From: CAZBRS01 sp964494475
GTDB taxonomy: Bacteria; Myxococcota_A; UBA9042; CAZBRS01
Direction of reading: 5' to 3'
NCBI GenBank assembly: GCA_964494475.1
Contig: CAZBRS010000016.1
Coordinates: 1-64,000, forward strand
DNA length: 64,000 nt
Positions 28,473-36,375 of this stretch are shown here, piece by piece; the first letter of the stretch is position 1; every line of letters starts with the position of its first letter. The notes beneath the pieces were generated by a model. It did not search any database and was not told where the DNA came from. It saw only the letters and a program-made list of their open reading frames with translations. The position numbers were made by a program, and so were the translations under genes.

Positions 28473-29230
28473 GGCTGCTCCGGGACCTTCACGAACAGCA
28501 GCGAGGCGTGCTCGAAGCCCGGGGGCACGCCGAGCGGCCCGCGCACGCCCCCCGCCCTCCGGGCTGTCGCCTGCAGCTCTCGCGCGAGCGACGCCACGTC
28601 GAAGGGCTCGCGCCGGAAGACGACGATCACCCGCTCGGGGCCCACGCTGTCGTCGAGCTCGATGGAGTCCGGCGTCAGCCAGGGCGCCGGACCGACGCGC
28701 ATCGGCTCGCCGGAGCCGGCGGGGTGGAAGGGCGTCACGCGCCCGCCGTCCTCGACCGAGAAGACCGCGATCCAGCCCTGGTCGGGAGCCAGCACCCGGA
28801 ACTTGAGGCGGTCGCCCCGACGCAGCTCGGCGCCGTCGCCCACGCGGAAGGTCGCGTCGGCGCGGTGACCGAAGACCTCGAGGCCCACCGCGCCCTTGAA
28901 GCGCAGTCCGGGCTCGTCGACGCCGGCGGGGGCGCCGGACACAAGGACCGCCACGACGACCGCCGTGGCCAGGCCCGCCGCCGCGAACACGGGCCGCCAC
29001 GAGGGCAGCCACCAGCGCCGTGGCTCCGGCCGGAGCGTCGCGACCACCGCGTCGACAGTGCGCGGAAAGATCTCGGCTCGGAAGTGAGCTTCGGTCGCCT
29101 CCAGGCGCGCCACCCGGGCAGGGTCGGCCCCCTCGGGGACGGCACCCGAGAGCCGCGCCAGGTCGACGGCGAAGTCGGAGGGTCGCCGCGGCTCCGTCCC
29201 CACGGGCGCTCGCTCGTCACGCGGTCTCAT
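28469..29230 (-). CDS. DUF4384 membrane protein, candidate anti-sigma factor
   Basis: A 253-residue protein. The N-terminal cytoplasmic part (1-78) has a helical RLEATEAHFRAEIFPRTVD stretch, then one TM segment (about 79-99), then an extracytoplasmic DUF4384-like domain (RRGDRLKFRVLAPDQGWIAVF and GGRVTPFHP). This one-TM layout directly downstream of an ECF sigma gene fits a trans-membrane anti-sigma factor, though no HxxxCxxC zinc motif is visible. It overlaps the sigma gene by 14 bases and the caspase gene by four. DUF4384 domains often accompany caspase-family proteins, suggesting a signalling link. Confidence 0.8.
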   Translation of the reverse strand: MRPRDERAPVGTEPRRPSDFAVDLARLSGAVPEGADPARVARLEATEAHFRAEIFPRTVDAVVATLRPEPRRWWLPSWRPVFAAAGLATAVVVAVLVSGAPAGVDEPGLRFKGAVGLEVFGHRADATFRVGDGAELRRGDRLKFRVLAPDQGWIAVFSVEDGGRVTPFHPAGSGEPMRVGPAPWLTPDSIELDDSVGPERVIVVFRREPFDVASLARELQATARRAGGVRGPLGVPPGFEHASLLFVKVPEQP

Positions 29231-29723
29231 CGATCACCTCCCGGGCTCCCCGAGCCCCGGCCAGCAGCTCGCGCACGCGCTTGATCTTCTTGCCCACCGT
29301 GCGCCGGCTGAGCCCCATGACACGCGCGATCTCGTCCTGCCCCAGATCGTCGACGAAGGCGTACACGAACACCTGCTGACCGCGCTCGTCGAGGCCGGCC
29401 AGCACGCGCTCCAGCTGCTCGTGCAGGATGAGGCGCTGCTCGAAGCCCACCGGATCGATGGCCTCGGGCAGCGCGTCGGGCGCCATGTACTGCAGCCGAC
29501 GCCGGACCCGCAGGCGGCTGAGGCACACGTTGGTCGACACCCGGTACAACCAGGGCAGCGTGTGCTCGGGGTCGTCGAGCCGCCCGGCGCACCGGACGAG
29601 ACGCACGAAGGCCTCCTGGGTCGCGTCACGGGCCTCCTCGACGTCGCGGAGCAGCGCGACGCAGCGCCGGAAGATGATGGCGCCGAGGCGTTCGTACGCG
29701 CGCTCGATCTCGGGTCGGTCCAT
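29217..29723 (-). CDS. ECF-type RNA polymerase sigma factor
   Basis: A 168-residue sigma70-family protein with region 2 (RDVEEARDATQEAFVRLVRC, then LPWLYRVSTNVCLSRLR) and region 4 (LDERGQQVFVYAFVDDLGQDEIARV, then LSRRTVGKKIKRVRELL). It has no region 1 or 3, as expected for the extracytoplasmic-function class. It starts the operon with DUF4384, the caspase-family protein and probably the vWA lipoprotein, so it likely turns on an envelope response. ATG 29723 is followed by MDRPEIERAYERLGAI. Divergent from the first DUF2330 gene over 129 bases; no clear ECF-type autoregulatory promoter was seen on the minus strand, only a TAGGAT that could be a -10. Confidence 0.92.
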   Translation of the reverse strand: MDRPEIERAYERLGAIIFRRCVALLRDVEEARDATQEAFVRLVRCAGRLDDPEHTLPWLYRVSTNVCLSRLRVRRRLQYMAPDALPEAIDPVGFEQRLILHEQLERVLAGLDERGQQVFVYAFVDDLGQDEIARVMGLSRRTVGKKIKRVRELLAGARGAREVIDETA

Positions 29724-29852
29724 GGCAACTCGCCCGTCGGTCCACCTATCCTACGCGCGAGGGGGCGGGAATGGGAACTGTCGCCAGCGAGATTTCGCAC
29801 TTGGCGAGAATCTTTGCTATCTTCTTGCAACGATTGAAGCCGGGGGGAAGCC

Positions 29853-31346
29853 ATGAACGACCTCGCCAGAGTGAATGGGCTCGTCATGGTCGCGGTCCTG
29901 ACCACCCTCGTCGCCCCACGAGCCGTGCACGCCGATGGCGGCGTATTGCAAACCACCGGCGTCACGACGGCCGTGGAGGTGAAGGCCCAGCGCGCCGTCA
30001 TCTGGCAGAAGCCCGACGCCCTGGAGTTAACCATCGAGCCCATCTTCAATTGGGAGGGCGACGGAGCCTGGGTCATCCCGCTGCCGGCGCTGCCCGAGGT
30101 GTCGGCGGGAGAACCGCAAGTGCTCTCGGAGCTCGACCGGGCCACCGCGCCGGTCTTCCTCCAAGCCTGCGTCGACTACGGCTGCTGTTGCGGCGGGGAG
30201 TGTGACGTCGGCGGCGGAGGCGACCTGAGCGCCGAGGGCCCGGCGGCCACCGGCGTGACGGTCTGGTCGTCCGGTACGGTGGGAGGGCTAGACTACGTGG
30301 TGTTGAGCACGGTGGACGGCGACAGCCTGGTCGCCTGGGCGGCGGAGCAGGGCTTCGCGCTTGGCGACGCGGCCGCGGCCGCGATCGACGAGCTGGAAGT
30401 TTCGGGCTCGTACTTCTTCGTGGCGCGAGTGTCTCCCGACGCTGACTCACAGCGCGCGCTGGCGCCCGTAGGCTTCCGCTTCGCGCCCGACGTGGCGCCA
30501 TTCTATCCGGTGCGCTTCACGGGCGCCCTCCTCCCTATGGGCGGCGCACTCGACGTCGTGCTGTGGCTGATCGCCGCCGAGGGGACGGGCTTCGAGCCCT
30601 CCTCCGTAGCGTTCACCTCGGCGTCGGAGCTGTTCCCGTGGCAGGACTGTGGCGGCGAGCCGTACTCCGGGACGACCGCCGCCTCATACGAAGCCGACGT
30701 CAAGGCGTACTTCGCGAGTGTCGCCAACGGCGGGTTCGTGGTGGAGTATACGGCTCCACTCACCGAAGCTCCCGCCGTCCTGGGGCACGCGTGCTCTGGC
30801 TACGACTCCGCGGTATGCAGCCTCGTCCCCGGCGTAGCGCTGACCACGGACGGCTTGAAGGGCATGATCGCTGCCAAGGCCCAGGTCACGCGACTGCGCG
30901 GGCACCTGCGCGGCGCGTCGCTGGAAGCCGATTTGAACTTCGAGGCCGTGCAGCCCCGACGTCGCGGGTGGGGCGAGAACGACAAGGCAACCGCGGTGTA
31001 CTGCTACCTTACGATGTGCGAATCCACGTGCCACTGCTCGCCCGATCCGGACCGGCCCGAGCCCGTAGCGCCCGAGACGGTCGGCGAGATCGATGGGACG
31101 ACGGCACCCGAGCGAGCGCAAGGCGACACCTCGACGGCGACCGACGCCCCGCGCGCCGACACATCGATCGCCGCAAGCGACGTGTCGGCCGACACGTCGA
31201 CCACGTCGGGCGACGGCGACGAGAAGAAGGGCGGCTCGGGCTGCACGGCGGGCGCCGAGCCACCCGCGTGGGGGCCTTTGGCTGGACTGCTCGGGCTGAT
31301 CTTCTTGGCGCTTGGCCTGCGGCGTCGTGCGCGCCCGCTAGAATGA
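29853..31346 (+). CDS. DUF2330 protein with C-terminal membrane anchor (copy 1)
   Basis: A 497-residue exported protein: signal peptide (about 1-27, ADGGVLQ follows), a large DUF2330 domain (EVKAQRAVIWQ, GDGAWVIPLPALPEV, VDYGCCCGGEC, GGLDYVVLST), a low-complexity Thr/Asp/Ser linker, and a C-terminal Cys, TM helix and RRRARP tail. That tail (GSGCTAGAEPP..., hydrophobic run, arginines) resembles the MYXO-CTERM sorting signal, suggesting surface anchoring. The paralogue at 33269-34636 shares most of the N-terminal 350 residues. By eye this copy is richer in A/T third positions than copy 2. The paralogues are separated by a minus-strand ATPase/DUF4276 pair. The function of DUF2330 is unknown. Confidence 0.87.
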   Translation: MNDLARVNGLVMVAVLTTLVAPRAVHADGGVLQTTGVTTAVEVKAQRAVIWQKPDALELTIEPIFNWEGDGAWVIPLPALPEVSAGEPQVLSELDRATAPVFLQACVDYGCCCGGECDVGGGGDLSAEGPAATGVTVWSSGTVGGLDYVVLSTVDGDSLVAWAAEQGFALGDAAAAAIDELEVSGSYFFVARVSPDADSQRALAPVGFRFAPDVAPFYPVRFTGALLPMGGALDVVLWLIAAEGTGFEPSSVAFTSASELFPWQDCGGEPYSGTTAASYEADVKAYFASVANGGFVVEYTAPLTEAPAVLGHACSGYDSAVCSLVPGVALTTDGLKGMIAAKAQVTRLRGHLRGASLEADLNFEAVQPRRRGWGENDKATAVYCYLTMCESTCHCSPDPDRPEPVAPETVGEIDGTTAPERAQGDTSTATDAPRADTSIAASDVSADTSTTSGDGDEKKGGSGCTAGAEPPAWGPLAGLLGLIFLALGLRRRARPLE

Positions 31347-31353
31347 CCGGCGG

Positions 31354-31911
31354 CTACTCGGCCGCGCGCCGGATCGCCTCGACCAGGTTCTTGAAGCTCG
31401 TAGAGCGAGTGTTCGCAATATCCAGGTGCGGGCCGATCGCGCGGGAACCGCTGACCTTCTGGTAAGCACCGCACGTAAGGCGGTTCAACTCGTCGGCCGC
31501 GTTGCCAAGAGCGTCGGGTGATCGAAACTTTCGGCTGGCTTGCCGCCGGGCGAGCCCCGACAGGTGCAACCCCTTCTCGACCGCCGCCAGGTCGGCCAGA
31601 TAGAAGCTCTCGAGCTCGCGGCACGCAATCCGTACGACGACGCCGCCGCGCCCGCTCTGCTGACACACGGCCACCAGATGCGCCTTCAGCGCTCGGCAGT
31701 CCGGGTGCGAATCCTGGTCATGCAGCAAGACGAAGCGTGCGTCGGGGTTCTGATAGCCGCGGATCTTCCTTGCGGCTTGACCCTGAAGGTCCTGCTTGCC
31801 CTCGAAGGGGATGCACCGGAACGGGACATCGGCAGGAACGAGCCTCGGGACGAGCCCCTCGAGCATCGCCTTCGCGGACTCCTCCTCGAGCAGGAAGACG
31901 AGCTCCCTCAT
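31354..31911 (-). CDS. DUF4276 family protein (TOPRIM-like), partner of the AAA ATPase
   Basis: A 185-residue cytoplasmic protein of DUF4276 type. It begins with LVFLLEEESAKAMLEGL, acidic residues as in TOPRIM domains, and later has FVLLHDQDSHPDC with the DQD (65-67) that would coordinate metal. Then CRELESFYLADLA and a C-terminal helical part. It could act as a nuclease or nucleotide-processing effector (inference). The ATG at 31911 overlaps the ATPase stop by four bases. ATPase plus small TOPRIM-like partner is the layout of several anti-phage systems such as PARIS and RloA/RloB-type pairs, though those use different effector families. Confidence 0.8.
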   Translation of the reverse strand: MRELVFLLEEESAKAMLEGLVPRLVPADVPFRCIPFEGKQDLQGQAARKIRGYQNPDARFVLLHDQDSHPDCRALKAHLVAVCQQSGRGGVVVRIACRELESFYLADLAAVEKGLHLSGLARRQASRKFRSPDALGNAADELNRLTCGAYQKVSGSRAIGPHLDIANTRSTSFKNLVEAIRRAAE

Positions 31912-33107
31912 CGCGGGTCGGCCCCTTCGAAGAAGCCCTGCTTCCAGAGCGAGCCCATCAGGTCGCCGTCGGCCATGTAGGCCGCGATCTGCGGATCGTC
32001 CTTCGCGCGCCGCACCTCGGTGGCGCCCTCCTTCTTGACCAGCCAGAGCACCTCGTCGAGGCGACAGGCGTTCAGGAAGTCGGGCGAGTGCGTGGACACG
32101 AGCACCTGCCCACCGCGATGGGCGTACCCGCGGAACTCCTCGGCCAACTCGCTCATCAAGCGTACGTACAGCTGTTTCTCGGGCTCCTCGACGCAGAGCA
32201 GAGGGTGCGGGCGCGGGTCGTGGAGCAGGACCAGGTAGGCGAACATCTTGATCGTGCCGTCCGACACGTAGCGATCGAGAAACGGCGTCGTGAACGAGCC
32301 GTCCTGGAAACGGAGGGTCAGGTAGCCGTCTTCGGTGATCTTCGGCTCGATGGCGCTGACGCCCGGCACGCGAGCGGCCATGCTGGCCAGGATGGCATCG
32401 AACACGGGTCGGTGTCGTTCGTAGAGAAACAGCGCTACGCGCGGCAGGTTGTCCCCGGTCTCCGACAGGTGCTCGAAGTCGCCCGAGGCCTCCTTGCGGC
32501 CTCGCGCCGCGTCGATGTGGAAATCGGACACGTGCCAGGCCTCGATCAGGCGCCGAAAGGCGTTGGCTGCCTTGAAGCGCTCGAACTGACCGAGGCCCTT
32601 GATCGCCAGGATGTCGGGCGAGCCAAGCTTCTGCGCCTCGCGCTTCAGCTCCTCGTCGGTCTTCGAGAAGTCCTCTTCGTTGATGATGGCGTAGCCCTCG
32701 CCGAGCGCGAAGTCGAGGAAATGGAAGGGCTTGCCGTGGGCTCCACGCTTGTAGCGCAGGAATTCGCGGAGGACCACCGGCTGCCCACCCTGTTCTCCGA
32801 TCTCCAGCGAGTAGGTCACCAACCGATCGGCGCCGACGATCTCCATGCGGTACTGGATCTCGATCAGGATGGAGCGATCGTCCGCGTCGCGGCTCAAGAC
32901 CTCGTTGAACCGGCCGCGGGCGTCGAGCGCCTGGCGAACGTTTCCCTTCAGGCAGTCGTGCAGGAAGCCGAACACGTCGAAGAGCGTCGTCTTGCCGGAA
33001 CCATTGGCGCCCACGACCACGGCGAAGCGCGGCAGGTCCTTCAGATGAACGTCGCGGAACGCCTTGAAGTTCTTCAGGCGAATCGACTCGATCTTCATGC
33101 GCTCCAT
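31908..33107 (-). CDS. AAA/ABC-type ATPase (AAA_15/AAA_21, RecF/OLD-like)
   Basis: A 399-residue SMC/RecF-class ATPase. Walker A is GANGSGKT (33-40), signature-like YVSDGTIKM (280-288), Walker B LLCVEEPE (303-310), and the H-loop STHSPDFLN (338-346). The region between Walker A and the signature replaces a coiled coil with about 230 residues, typical of AAA_15/AAA_21 proteins in defence or DNA repair contexts. Start ATG 33107 with GGAGG upstream; a second in-frame ATG is at 33098. Coupled by ATGA to the DUF4276 gene. The pair lies on the minus strand between two plus-strand DUF2330 paralogues, like an inserted cassette. Confidence 0.88.
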   Translation of the reverse strand: MERMKIESIRLKNFKAFRDVHLKDLPRFAVVVGANGSGKTTLFDVFGFLHDCLKGNVRQALDARGRFNEVLSRDADDRSILIEIQYRMEIVGADRLVTYSLEIGEQGGQPVVLREFLRYKRGAHGKPFHFLDFALGEGYAIINEEDFSKTDEELKREAQKLGSPDILAIKGLGQFERFKAANAFRRLIEAWHVSDFHIDAARGRKEASGDFEHLSETGDNLPRVALFLYERHRPVFDAILASMAARVPGVSAIEPKITEDGYLTLRFQDGSFTTPFLDRYVSDGTIKMFAYLVLLHDPRPHPLLCVEEPEKQLYVRLMSELAEEFRGYAHRGGQVLVSTHSPDFLNACRLDEVLWLVKKEGATEVRRAKDDPQIAAYMADGDLMGSLWKQGFFEGADPR

Positions 33108-33268
33108 GCCGGCCTCCACGTGCGGACAAACCGTATCGTTAGGAGGCGGGCGCGTCAATCCACTCCTGACCACCCAGGGAACCGGTGCCCGCCCTGGCGC
33201 AGGAGCGTCTTGTACTATTCACGATTCTTCGCCATGCTGGCCCCAACGTCGACAAGCGGGGGAGTCCC

Positions 33269-34636
33269 ATGAAAGAGCTCGCCAGGATCGGCCGCGTGGT
33301 GCTCGCGCTGGCGCTCCTCTTCCTAGACGCCGCGCCCGCCCGGGCCGACGGCGGCGTGCTGCAGGCGATCGGGGTGGAGTCCGCGGTCGAGGTGAAGGCC
33401 CAGCGCGCCGTCATCTGGCAGACGGGCGGCGGGCTCGAGGTGACCATCGAGCCCATCTTCACCTGGGCCGGCGACGGCGCGTGGGTGATCCCGCTGCCGG
33501 CGCTGCCCCAGGTGACGGCGGCCGATCCGGCGCTGCTCTCGGAGCTCGACCGGGCCACGGCCCCGGTGTTCCTCGAGGCCTGCATCGACTACGGCTGCTG
33601 CTGCGGCGACCTGTGCGACGTGGGGGCCGGCGGCCCCACCAGCGCCACGGCCACCAGCGCCGTGACGGTGTGGTCATCGGGAGAGGTGGGAGGGCTCGAC
33701 TACGTGGTGCTGAGCACGGTCAACGGCGACAGCCTGGTCGCCTGGGCGACGACGAACGGCTTCGTGCTCGGCGAGGCCGCGGCCGCGGCGATCGACGAGC
33801 TCGAGATCGCCGGCTCGTTCTTCTTCATCGCCCGGGTCTCGCCCGACGCGAACCTCGGCCGCGCGCTGGCGCCCGTCACGTTCCGCTTCGGGCCCGACGT
33901 GCCTCCCTTCTATCCGCTGCGCTTCACCGGATCGTTGCTGCCCCAGGGCCGCAGCCTCGATGTCGTGCTGTGGCTCGTCACGGAGCCCGGGGTGGCCTAC
34001 CACCCCTCCGGCGTGCCGTGGATTCGCGCGGACCTCCTCGGCCTCTACGAGTGCGAGTACGACTGGGGCGGAACGTCGCCGGACGACTACGAAGACGCCC
34101 TGCAAACCTGGTTCGACGCCGAGGCCCGGGGCGGGCTCGTGGTCGAGTACTGGGGGCCGCTGGAGCACGCTCCGGGCCTGACCGGGAGCGCTTGCACCGG
34201 CTTTGGGGAGCAGATCTGCAGCGACGTCCCCGTGGTCGCCCTGACGACCGACGTGGCCCAGGCCATGGTCTCGTACGAGAGCCGCGTCATGCGGCTGCGG
34301 GGCCGGTTGAGAGACGCCGGGCTCGCGTCGGACCTCGCGTTCGCGTCGACCTACCCCCCCCACGACGAACTGCGCGGCACGTACAGCCGCTGCGTCGGAA
34401 GCTGCGGTGGCGAGTGCCACTGTCCGCCGGCCCCCGAGCGCACCGAGACGGTCGGGGAACCCGAGAAGATCGAGGGAACCGAGACGTCGAACGCGGACCA
34501 CGACACCCTCGTCGAGGCTGCCGAAGGGACGTCGGGGTGTGCCGCGGGCGGGGGACCGCAGGGAGTGAGCGCGCTCATCCTCCTCGCGATGCTGGTGGCA
34601 GCACGCCAGAGCTGGCAAGTGAAGCGCCCCGGCTGA
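33269..34636 (+). CDS. DUF2330 protein (copy 2)
   Basis: A 455-residue paralogue of the protein at 29853-31346: signal peptide ending PARADGGVLQ, the shared blocks EVKAQRAVIWQ, GDGAWVIPLPALPQV, IDYGCCCGDLC and GGLDYVVLST, then an ERTETVGEPEKIEGTE linker and a C-terminal Cys-plus-hydrophobic tail (SGCAAGGGPQ...) with few basic residues. The tail is a weaker MYXO-CTERM-like anchor than in copy 1. ATG 33269 follows GGGGGAGTCCC. The tail end is convergent with the PlsC gene six bases away. Function unknown; the two copies imply a duplication followed by insertion of the ATPase/DUF4276 pair, or duplication into a separated site. Confidence 0.87.
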   Translation: MKELARIGRVVLALALLFLDAAPARADGGVLQAIGVESAVEVKAQRAVIWQTGGGLEVTIEPIFTWAGDGAWVIPLPALPQVTAADPALLSELDRATAPVFLEACIDYGCCCGDLCDVGAGGPTSATATSAVTVWSSGEVGGLDYVVLSTVNGDSLVAWATTNGFVLGEAAAAAIDELEIAGSFFFIARVSPDANLGRALAPVTFRFGPDVPPFYPLRFTGSLLPQGRSLDVVLWLVTEPGVAYHPSGVPWIRADLLGLYECEYDWGGTSPDDYEDALQTWFDAEARGGLVVEYWGPLEHAPGLTGSACTGFGEQICSDVPVVALTTDVAQAMVSYESRVMRLRGRLRDAGLASDLAFASTYPPHDELRGTYSRCVGSCGGECHCPPAPERTETVGEPEKIEGTETSNADHDTLVEAAEGTSGCAAGGGPQGVSALILLAMLVAARQSWQVKRPG

Positions 34637-34642
34637 CGACCC

Positions 34643-35407
34643 TCACGCCGCCGGTGCCGGCTTCGCCGTGAGCGGCCGCTGGTCCTCCGGCAGGTGCTCC
34701 ACGAACAGCGCGTGCAGCTGCTCCATGACCTCGCCCGTGCGCTCGGGGGTCCAGGTCGAGGTGTCGATGGCCGGCAGCACCTCGACGTGGAGGGCGCCGC
34801 CACGGAACGCCAACGAGTCGGGGCGCCAGGCCTTGTGGGCGCCGTGCACGACGATGGGCACGATGGGCAGCCCGGTCTGCAGGGCCAGGTGCGCGGGGCC
34901 CTTCTTGAAGGGCAGCAGGCGACCCGAGCGCGAGCGCGTGCCCTCGGGGCTCAGGTAGATCGAGAGCCTGCCCCGACGCACCAGGTCGGCCAGCTCGCGC
35001 AGCGAGGCCACGGCCCCCGCGCGGTTCTCGCGATCGAGGCGCAGGTGGCCCGTCAGGTAGACCATCTGGCCGAGGATGGGGTAGTACACCACCTGGCGCT
35101 TCAGGATGCCCACCGTGCCGTAGGGCATGAGGCGGGCCGCGATGAAAAAGTCGAGCAGCGACGCGTGGTTCACCACGTAGATGGCGGGCCGGCGCCGGTC
35201 GAGGTGCTCGCGCCCCGTGACCGTGAGCCGGCAGCCGATCAGCCCGAGGGTGGCCCAGCCCATGATGCGCGCGAACACGATGCACGAGCGGATGCGCGCC
35301 AGGCGGCTCGGCAGCAGCACCAGGAGCAGCACGGTCTGCAGGAGCGCGGCGGCCAGCAGCACCACCAGGCCGATCAGGAGCTTCGCGACGTCGGAGACGA
35401 CGTGCAT
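34643..35407 (-). CDS. plsC: 1-acyl-sn-glycerol-3-phosphate acyltransferase family protein
   Basis: A 254-residue membrane-bound acyltransferase. An N-terminal hydrophobic region (about 8-32) precedes the PlsC domain: HASLLD (81-86), the HX4D catalytic motif, and PEGTRS (154-159), plus GLPIVPIVVHGAHKA. It would acylate lysophosphatidic acid to phosphatidic acid or act on a related acceptor such as an ornithine lipid. The ATG at 35407 lies one base after the stop of the upstream lipoprotein gene, so the two are co-transcribed. Bacteria carry several PlsC homologues, so the exact acceptor is unknown. Confidence 0.9.
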   Translation of the reverse strand: MHVVSDVAKLLIGLVVLLAAALLQTVLLLVLLPSRLARIRSCIVFARIMGWATLGLIGCRLTVTGREHLDRRRPAIYVVNHASLLDFFIAARLMPYGTVGILKRQVVYYPILGQMVYLTGHLRLDRENRAGAVASLRELADLVRRGRLSIYLSPEGTRSRSGRLLPFKKGPAHLALQTGLPIVPIVVHGAHKAWRPDSLAFRGGALHVEVLPAIDTSTWTPERTGEVMEQLHALFVEHLPEDQRPLTAKPAPAA

Positions 35408-35408
35408 C

Positions 35409-36302
35409 CTACCGGAACGCCGCGATCGGCGTGCTCGTCACCTTCTCGAAGACCACGCCGGGGATGTCGAAGCGCCCCGATTCGGGGTTGCAGGCGTCGG
35501 CGGGCTCCTTCCAGCTGGCGCCCGCGATCTGCGTGCAGTCGGCCGAGAGCGCGCCCTGGAAGCCGTAGACGGTGGGCCAGTCCACGGGCTGACCGTCGCA
35601 GAGGGTCTCCGACTCCTTCTCGAGCGTCACGGTCCCGCCCTCGAAGATGCCGCCCGTCCACTCCTCGCGGTGCGTGAAGCACTCGCCGGACTCGTAGTCG
35701 ACGTTGTTCGTGGTCTCGACCGAGGCCGAGAACGTGCCGTCGGCGCCGGGCGTGATCGTGAGGGTGACCACCTGCGTGACCTGGCCGTCGACGGCGCACA
35801 CGCCCTCGTTCTCGGGGTGCGCGATGGTCGCCCGCCACGTCCCCGCGGGGGTGTCGCAGGTGGTGGGCGTCACGCGCTCGCCGCACACGCCGGCCTTGCA
35901 CACGTCGGGCTCGCCGTCGGCGCGCACGCACTCGATGCCGTCGGTCATGGGCTCGACCACGCACGCGCTGTCGTGGCACCCCACGATCTGGCACACGCCG
36001 CGCACGAGGTCGTCGCAGTCGGGCTGCGAGTTGACGCAGGGCTCGTGCTCGGACAGGTAGTCGGCGGCCACCACGCAGAGGTCGACCTCGGCGCCGGCCT
36101 TCTCCTTGCGCACGCACACCTCGTCGTCGGCGCAGGGGCTGGTCTCGCTGCAGGCCTCGTAGCACTCCTGCTCGAAGCAGACCCCGCCGCCGCACGTGGC
36201 GTCGTCGGCGCACGACTGCCGCACCTTCTTGCCGTCGTCGCCGCCACACGCGAACACCGCCATCGCCACGACCACGCACGCCAGCAACGCGTAGCGCCCC
36301 AT
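35409..36302 (-). CDS. Cys-rich lipoprotein, paralogue of the protein at the window start
   Basis: A 297-residue lipoprotein: signal ending VFAC (Cys19), then GGDDGKK and repeated Cys pairs (CADDATCGGGVCFEQEC, a run of disulfide-prone sites) like the truncated protein at 1-631. From about residue 160 it switches to a beta-rich domain (CDTPAGTWRATIAH, FTHREEWTGGIFEGG, VYGFQGALSADC) that resembles secreted lipocalin- or jelly-roll-like domains. Start ATG 36302 with GGAGG upstream; promoter TTGCCA-16-TAGACT at 36332-36359. Likely co-transcribed with the PlsC gene. Function unknown. Confidence 0.85.
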   Translation of the reverse strand: MGRYALLACVVVAMAVFACGGDDGKKVRQSCADDATCGGGVCFEQECYEACSETSPCADDEVCVRKEKAGAEVDLCVVAADYLSEHEPCVNSQPDCDDLVRGVCQIVGCHDSACVVEPMTDGIECVRADGEPDVCKAGVCGERVTPTTCDTPAGTWRATIAHPENEGVCAVDGQVTQVVTLTITPGADGTFSASVETTNNVDYESGECFTHREEWTGGIFEGGTVTLEKESETLCDGQPVDWPTVYGFQGALSADCTQIAGASWKEPADACNPESGRFDIPGVVFEKVTSTPIAAFR

Positions 36303-36331
36303 GACCAACCTCCGGTGGAATTCTTGATGGA

Positions 36332-36359
36332 AGTCTAGCCCATCCGAGGCGGATGGCAA
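36332..36359 (-). promoter_or_regulatory. Predicted promoter of the lipoprotein-plsC unit
   Basis: Minus strand: TTGCCA, 16-base spacer, TAGACT preceded by GGC, ending about 30 bases from the ATG at 36302. One of the clearest sigma70-type promoters in the window. Confidence 0.6.
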
Positions 36360-36375
36360 GCGCGCTGGAGTCGTC

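Noticed and set aside
29772..29800. GGGAACT as an ECF-type -35 for the DUF2330 gene or sigma autoregulation
   Set aside because: It faces the DUF2330 gene, not the sigma gene, and no matching -10 was seen at a suitable distance.
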